A program made the translations under genes and the position numbers. DNA of 19,256 nt from Firmicutes bacterium UBA1440 (GTDB lineage: Bacteria; Bacillota; Clostridia; Peptostreptococcales; Anaerovoracaceae): positions 10,097 through 29,352 of the forward strand of contig DCTM01000061.1 in NCBI GenBank assembly GCA_002329565.1, written 5' to 3'. Shown piece by piece: positions 13,978 through 19,256 of this stretch (its first letter is position 1; the number at the start of each line of letters is the position of its first letter). The notes beneath the pieces were generated by a model. The model saw nothing but the letters and a program-made list of their open reading frames with translations, did not search any database and had not been told where the DNA came from.

Positions 13978-15405
13978 ATGTATAAATCCTTTCTGAGGGC
14001 CTGCGCAGTCGTACTGTTCTGGCTCGCTCTGTGGACATTGTTATCCTATGTCGTCAACAGTCCCTTGCTGTTGCCCTCACCGCTTGAAGCCGGCAAGACG
14101 CTGCTGACCCTTGTCGTCAGCAGCACTTTTTATTCGGACTCGGCAGCCACATTTTTGCGCTGTTTTTTCGGAATTCTGCTCTCATCCGTCTTCGGTGCAT
14201 TGACGGCGGTATTATCCTATGTCAGCAAGACCTTTCGTGCCATCATCACTCTGCCGGTCAATTTTCTAAAGGCCGTACCTGTTATGGCGGTGATTATCTA
14301 CGGTCTTATATTGCTCACGTCGGGCAACGTCCCCGTGTTGGCCTGTTTCTTGATGTGCTATCCAATCGTACATACAAACATCCTCGCAGGACTCGACTAC
14401 ATCGATCGCGAGCTGCTTGAGATGGGTAAGCTTTACGATTTTTCACTTGGAACCGAGGTGCGTCACATTTATCTCCCATCTCTGCTCCCACAGATCAAAG
14501 CATCGATGAGCCTGATGGCAGGTCTCTCGTGGAAGTCTGTCATCGCTGCCGAGGTACTCTCAGTTCCTGCGTCTTCAATGGGCTACAGACTTCTTGAGGC
14601 GAAGATATATATAGAAACCGATGCACTCTTCGCTTGGGTCATCTCCATAGTTGCGCTTAGCTTACTTTTCGAACACGCTATCAAACTGCTGGTCGAGAGA
14701 CTTGATATCAGAGAATATGCGGGGAGTAAAATTTTTAAGCGCGAAAATAAAATCTGCCGTGATGAAGATAAATTACAAATTATTGCATCGTCTGTTTACG
14801 ATGCAAGGGTTGCGCCGGAAATCGTCCTGCATAACGTTTCCAAGCGCTATGCCGGCAAGCAGGTACTCGACAATTTGTCGCTCGTATTTCCTGCCCGCCA
14901 TGTCACCGCTTTGATGGCGCCTTCCGGCAAGGGCAAGACCACTGTTCTGCGGATTATTGCGGGACTTGAGTCTGCTGACACCGGTACCATTTCCATCCGG
15001 CCGGCTTCCGCTAAGATTTCATACCTTTTTCAAGAGGACAGGCTGCTGCCGTGGCTCAATGTCTATGACAACCTGGCAATCTCCTTAAAGAGCAGTGACG
15101 TCCCGTCAGATCTTGCACGGATCCTTATCGAAGATATGGCCGCCAAGCTCGAGCTCACGGACAGTCTCAGCAAGCTGCCCGGTCAACTCTCCGGTGGCAT
15201 GAAACACCGCGTTTCCATAGGACGTGCATTGTTGAGAAGAGCAGATATACTTATCCTCGATGAACCGTTTCGCGGTCTTGATGACGCACTTAAGACGCGC
15301 TTGACCGAACGGTTGCTGCCCTACCTCGCAAACCGCACGACCATCCTCGTGACCCACGACAATGAAAATGTACAGAATATAGCAGGTACCGTCGCACAAA
15401 TATAA
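13978..15405 (+). CDS. Fused ABC transporter permease and ATPase
   Basis: A single 475-residue chain joins the membrane and ATP-binding parts of the importer that uses the preceding lipoprotein. Residues 1-245 are an SsuC-like permease with several membrane segments (5-25, 62-82, 95-115, 118-135 and later ones) and an EAA-type loop near 147-171 (EMGKLYDFSLG...YLP). Residues 281-475 are an SsuB-like ATPase. Its Walker A is APSGKGKTT at 314-322 (Ala in place of the usual first Gly), with the Q-loop at FQEDRLLPW, signature LSGGMKHR at 404-411, Walker B ILILDEPFRGLDD and the switch His460 in VTHD. No stop or frameshift separates the parts, and the linker (246-280) is charged. These domains are usually two genes. 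GGAG is 11 bases before the ATG. Confidence 0.9.
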   Translation: MYKSFLRACAVVLFWLALWTLLSYVVNSPLLLPSPLEAGKTLLTLVVSSTFYSDSAATFLRCFFGILLSSVFGALTAVLSYVSKTFRAIITLPVNFLKAVPVMAVIIYGLILLTSGNVPVLACFLMCYPIVHTNILAGLDYIDRELLEMGKLYDFSLGTEVRHIYLPSLLPQIKASMSLMAGLSWKSVIAAEVLSVPASSMGYRLLEAKIYIETDALFAWVISIVALSLLFEHAIKLLVERLDIREYAGSKIFKRENKICRDEDKLQIIASSVYDARVAPEIVLHNVSKRYAGKQVLDNLSLVFPARHVTALMAPSGKGKTTVLRIIAGLESADTGTISIRPASAKISYLFQEDRLLPWLNVYDNLAISLKSSDVPSDLARILIEDMAAKLELTDSLSKLPGQLSGGMKHRVSIGRALLRRADILILDEPFRGLDDALKTRLTERLLPYLANRTTILVTHDNENVQNIAGTVAQI

Positions 15406-15415
15406 TTGTGGCGGC

Positions 15416-15459
15416 CATAAAAATACGGCCATCCCAAATCGGATGACCGTATTTTTATG
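15416..15459. terminator. Bidirectional terminator between the ABC genes and adhE
   Basis: Perfect 13-bp arms CATAAAAATACGG and CCGTATTTTTATG enclose a second 5-bp stem (CATCC/GGATG) across one mismatch, with loop CAAATC. A-rich and T-rich flanks on both sides give a U tract in either direction, as expected between convergent genes. Confidence 0.88.
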
Positions 15460-15478
15460 TTTATATTCTCTTTGTTAC

Positions 15479-18100
15479 CTATCTTCCGTCGTATGCTTTG
15501 AGATAGATTTCCTTCATTTCTTTCATAAGCGGATAGCGGGGATTTGCGCTCGTACATTGATCGTTGAAAGCGTTTTCAACCATCTCGTCCAGCGTAGCCA
15601 TGAAGTCGGCTTCCTTGATGCCGTAGTCTTTAATCGTCTTCTTAATGCCCACCTTCTCTTTTAGCTTTCCAATCTCGGCAATCAGCTTGTCTACCACTTC
15701 TTCATCTGTCTTCCCGGACAATCCAATGAATCGTCCGATTTCGGCATATCGAGACATCGCCTTCGGATAAGGATACTGCGAAAAGGTACCGAGTTTAGTC
15801 GGTGCCGGATCTGCATTGTATTTCATGACGTGCTCGATAAGTAAGGCGTTGGCGATACCGTGGGGCAGATGATGATAAGCGCCGAGCTTATGTGCCATCG
15901 AGTGACAGATACCGAGGAAAGCATTGGCAAAAGCAATACCTGCAATCGTGGATGCGTTGGCCATCTTCTCTCTTGCCTCGGGATCGGCAGCGCCCTTTTC
16001 GTATGCGCGCGGCAGATAATTGAAGATATTTCTGATTGCCACCAGCGCAAGTCCGTCAGTATAATCGGTTGCCATGATGGAAGCATATGCCTCCAGCGCA
16101 TGTGTCAGTGCATCGATACCCGAAGCGCTTGTCAACCCCTTCGGCTGATTCATCATAAAGTCGGTATCGATTATAGCCATGTCCGGCAGCAGTTCATAAT
16201 CGGCTATCGGCCATTTTGTTCCCGTGTCGGCATCGGTAATGATGCTAAACGGTGTGACCTCCGAACCCGTACCGGATGATGTCGGGATTGCTATAAACAT
16301 CGCCTTTTCACCCAGCTTCGGGAAGGTATATACTCTCTTTCTGATATCCATAAAGTCCATCGCGAGGTCTTCAAAATTACACTCCGGATGCTCGTACATA
16401 AGGCGCATAATCTTAGCCGCGTCCATTGCGGAGCCGCCGCCGATTGCAATGATTGCATCCGGTTCGAACAAACGAATCTGTTCGACTCCCTTTCGCGCCG
16501 TCTGCAGCGTCGGATCCGGAGCGACATCATAATAGCAAGTATGTGCGATATCCATCGCATCCAGCAGTTCTGTCACAGGAGATGTGTAGCCGTTGTTGTA
16601 CAGGAAGTTATCTGTAACTATGAAAGCCTTCTTCTTATTATAAACAGTCTTCAACTCATTGAGGGCTACAGAAAGGCATCCCTTTTTAAAATAGACTTTT
16701 TCCGGAACTCTGAACCAAAGCATGTTTTCTCTCCTCTCCGCGACGGTTTTGATATTCAAAAGGTCATCGACACCGATGTTGTGCGATTTTGAATTGCCGC
16801 CGTAAGAACCGCACCCCAATGTCAGCGCCGGACGCAGTTTGAAGTTATAGAGGTCGCCGATCGCGCCGTGAGAAGCCGGCGTATTGACAAGGATTCTGCA
16901 AGTCTTCATTCTGTCGTAGAATTTAGCAAGTTTTCCGGTCTCGGTTACATTTATATGTACGGAAGACGTATGCCCATAACCACCGTCAGCGACCAGCTGC
17001 TCAGCCTTATTGAGCGCATCATCGAAGTCGTTCGCTTTATATAGAGCCAGAACCGGTGAAAGCTTTTCATGTGCAAACGGTTCCGTAAGCTCAACCGAGT
17101 CAACCTCGGCGATGAGTATTTTCGTCGATTCAGGAACATTGAATCCCGCAAGTTCGGCAATTTTGTATGCCGGCTGCCCTACAATCTTAGGATTGACGGT
17201 GCCTGCCTCTGTAAGAATAATCTTGCCGAGAGCGTCCCTCTGCTTTGCGTCCAGAATGTGACATCCCCTGACAGCAAACTCATCTCTGACATTCTTATAA
17301 ATCGATTTCAAAGCGATGACAGCCTGCTCCGAAGCACAGATCATACCGTTGTCAAAGGTTTTTGAATGGATGACGGAATAGACCGCATTCTTGATGTCGC
17401 ATGTATCGTCCATGATGACCGGCGTATTGCCCGCTCCGACGCCGATCGCCGGTTTACCTGACGAATAAGCTGCCTTAATCATCCCCGGTCCTCCCGTGGC
17501 AAGTATGACATCAACGCTCTTCATCAATGCGTTTGAAAGTTCAATGGTCGGCTCATCAATGCAACCGATAATCCCTTCCGGTGCACCCGCACGTACCGCC
17601 GCCTCATGCATCAGACGTGCGGTCTCCATTGTACATTTCTTGGCCCTTGGGTGAGGACTGATCATGATAGCGTTTCTCGTCTTCAGGCAAAGCAATATCT
17701 TATAGATGGAAGTAGACGTCGGATTTGTTGTCGGAATTATGGCACCGACTACACCCAGCGGTTCAGCAATCTCATTGATACCGTTGGCCGCATCGCTGCG
17801 AATAATTCCGCACGTCTTGGTGTTGCGATAGTAATTGTAAGTATACTCCGCCGCATAGTGGTTCTTAATGACCTTGTCCTCCACTACACCCATACCTGTC
17901 TCTTCCGCTGCAAAACCAGCAAGCGGTATTCTTGCTTTGTTGGCAGCCATCGCCACTTCAAAGAAAATCTTGTCAACCTGCTCCTGTGTGAAAGATGCAA
18001 AAATCTTTTGCGCCCCTCTCATCTTTGCAAGCTTATTTTCAAGTTCTTCCGGGGTGCCGATGGTTTCGGTTTTTTTTGCAGTTGTTTCTTCAATCGCCAT
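15479..18100 (-). CDS. adhE: Bifunctional acetaldehyde-CoA/alcohol dehydrogenase
   Basis: AdhE reduces acetyl-CoA to acetaldehyde and then to ethanol, using two NADH; it forms spirosomes in the cytoplasm. The 873-residue length is typical. Residues 1-450 are the CoA-acylating aldehyde dehydrogenase, with catalytic Cys255 in DNGMICASEQ and the nucleotide-binding region around 118-130. Residues 460-873 are the iron-dependent alcohol dehydrogenase, with NADH motif GGGSAMDAAK at 554-563 and iron ligands Asp663, His667, His733 and His747 (in DALTHALEAY and CHSMAHKLGAYHHLPHG). These are the E. coli AdhE ligands shifted by ten. GGAG lies 8 bases before the ATG. Two Rex-like operators and a promoter precede it, so repression by Rex at low NADH is likely. 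Confidence 0.98.
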   Translation of the reverse strand: MAIEETTAKKTETIGTPEELENKLAKMRGAQKIFASFTQEQVDKIFFEVAMAANKARIPLAGFAAEETGMGVVEDKVIKNHYAAEYTYNYYRNTKTCGIIRSDAANGINEIAEPLGVVGAIIPTTNPTSTSIYKILLCLKTRNAIMISPHPRAKKCTMETARLMHEAAVRAGAPEGIIGCIDEPTIELSNALMKSVDVILATGGPGMIKAAYSSGKPAIGVGAGNTPVIMDDTCDIKNAVYSVIHSKTFDNGMICASEQAVIALKSIYKNVRDEFAVRGCHILDAKQRDALGKIILTEAGTVNPKIVGQPAYKIAELAGFNVPESTKILIAEVDSVELTEPFAHEKLSPVLALYKANDFDDALNKAEQLVADGGYGHTSSVHINVTETGKLAKFYDRMKTCRILVNTPASHGAIGDLYNFKLRPALTLGCGSYGGNSKSHNIGVDDLLNIKTVAERRENMLWFRVPEKVYFKKGCLSVALNELKTVYNKKKAFIVTDNFLYNNGYTSPVTELLDAMDIAHTCYYDVAPDPTLQTARKGVEQIRLFEPDAIIAIGGGSAMDAAKIMRLMYEHPECNFEDLAMDFMDIRKRVYTFPKLGEKAMFIAIPTSSGTGSEVTPFSIITDADTGTKWPIADYELLPDMAIIDTDFMMNQPKGLTSASGIDALTHALEAYASIMATDYTDGLALVAIRNIFNYLPRAYEKGAADPEAREKMANASTIAGIAFANAFLGICHSMAHKLGAYHHLPHGIANALLIEHVMKYNADPAPTKLGTFSQYPYPKAMSRYAEIGRFIGLSGKTDEEVVDKLIAEIGKLKEKVGIKKTIKDYGIKEADFMATLDEMVENAFNDQCTSANPRYPLMKEMKEIYLKAYDGR

Positions 18101-18146
18101 TTCATCTTCTCCTTTTTAATGACAGAAATATTTTCCTCCCGTTCTT

Positions 18147-18164
18147 TTGTTAATATTTTAACGG
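18147..18164. promoter_or_regulatory. Rex-type operator A in the adhE leader
   Basis: TTGTTAA-TATT-TTAACGG matches the clostridial Rex pattern at 12 of 14 arm positions, with a perfect left half. It lies just downstream of the expected adhE transcription start. Confidence 0.68.
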
Positions 18165-18168
18165 ATAT

Positions 18169-18186
18169 TAGTTAATATTTTAACAT
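18169..18186. promoter_or_regulatory. Rex-type operator B over the adhE -10 box
   Basis: TAGTTAA-TATT-TTAACAT matches at 12 of 14 arm positions. Its centre is 22 bp from that of operator A, about two helical turns, so two dimers could bind on one face. It contains the predicted -10 box, the classic position for repression. Confidence 0.72.
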
Positions 18187-18205
18187 GCTTCTCCGACTTA
18201 TTCAA
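18177..18205 (-). promoter_or_regulatory. Predicted sigma-A promoter of adhE
   Basis: On the minus strand TTGAAT (18200-18205) and TAAAAT (18177-18182) are spaced by 17 bases. The leader to the ATG would be about 70 bases. Confidence 0.62.
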
Positions 18206-18290
18206 CCTTTTATTTGCTAATTTCAGTACATTTTTGCGTCAATTCTTGTATTTATATGTTTTCACATTTCCCCCAATAATTTTTTGCATA

Positions 18291-18325
18291 AAAATTCCCA
18301 AAGATCAAAGATCTTCGGGAATTTT
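18291..18325 (-). terminator. Rho-independent terminator after atpC
   Basis: AAAATTCCC/GGGAATTTT plus an inner AAGATC/GATCTT stem, with one mismatch between them, forms a long hairpin with a 3-base loop. On the minus strand it ends in a run of T. It lies 15 bases past the atpC stop and ends the ATP synthase operon. Confidence 0.78.
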
Positions 18326-18339
18326 GTTTAATCATATTT

Positions 18340-19256
<917 letters not shown>

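Noticed and set aside
13978..15405. Two separate genes or an assembly error joining permease and ATPase
   Set aside because: The frame is continuous, the linker is plausible protein, and I see no ribosome site with a start codon at the junction. Kept as a fusion, with resequencing as the check.

Overview
The window reads as chromosomal DNA of a strictly anaerobic, fermentative, low-to-moderate GC Bacillota, most likely a Clostridia member. This rests on the gene content: a trimeric [FeFe] hydrogenase, NfnAB, a bifunctional AdhE, a Rex repressor and strong AGGAGG-type ribosome sites, with sigma-A promoters of TTGACA/TATAAT form. I cannot name a genus. There are 15 protein genes, two of them cut by the window edges. 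I see no tRNA, rRNA, CRISPR array, insertion sequence or recombinase gene.

Layout. Positions 1-3571 are all on the minus strand: the N-terminal part of purL (purine synthesis), the scpB/scpA pair (condensin partners, stop and start abutting), and a secreted protein with a stalk-type domain joined to a lytic transglycosylase. A 589-base non-coding stretch (3572-4160) follows and is the richest regulatory region here. It holds a Rex-type operator and a promoter, both inside a perfect 13-bp inverted repeat, then strong RNA hairpins, then a second near-consensus promoter. The plus strand then carries rex and nadK, nfnA-nfnB, hydC-hydB-hydA, and a two-gene ABC importer whose second gene fuses permease and ATPase. 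A bidirectional terminator separates these from adhE on the minus strand, and the window ends with atpC and the C-terminal part of atpD, also minus.

How it fits together. Positions 4161-18100 form a nearly continuous redox module. Rex senses NADH/NAD+. NadK makes NADP+. NfnAB couples NADH, ferredoxin and NADPH. HydABC couples NADH and reduced ferredoxin to H2. AdhE reoxidises NADH while making ethanol. Rex-like sites (TTGTTAA-n4-TTAACAA type) lie upstream of rex, upstream of adhE (two copies, one over the -10) and, in degraded form, upstream of hydCBA, so a local Rex regulon is likely. The importer between hydA and adhE has no assignable substrate.

Most worth a second look: the 13-bp inverted repeat that encloses a Rex site and a promoter (a possible invertible promoter), the structured non-coding segment after it, the fused permease-ATPase, the divergent DNA-binding region of Rex beside its own predicted operators, and the Ser at the position of a cluster-ligating Cys in HydA.
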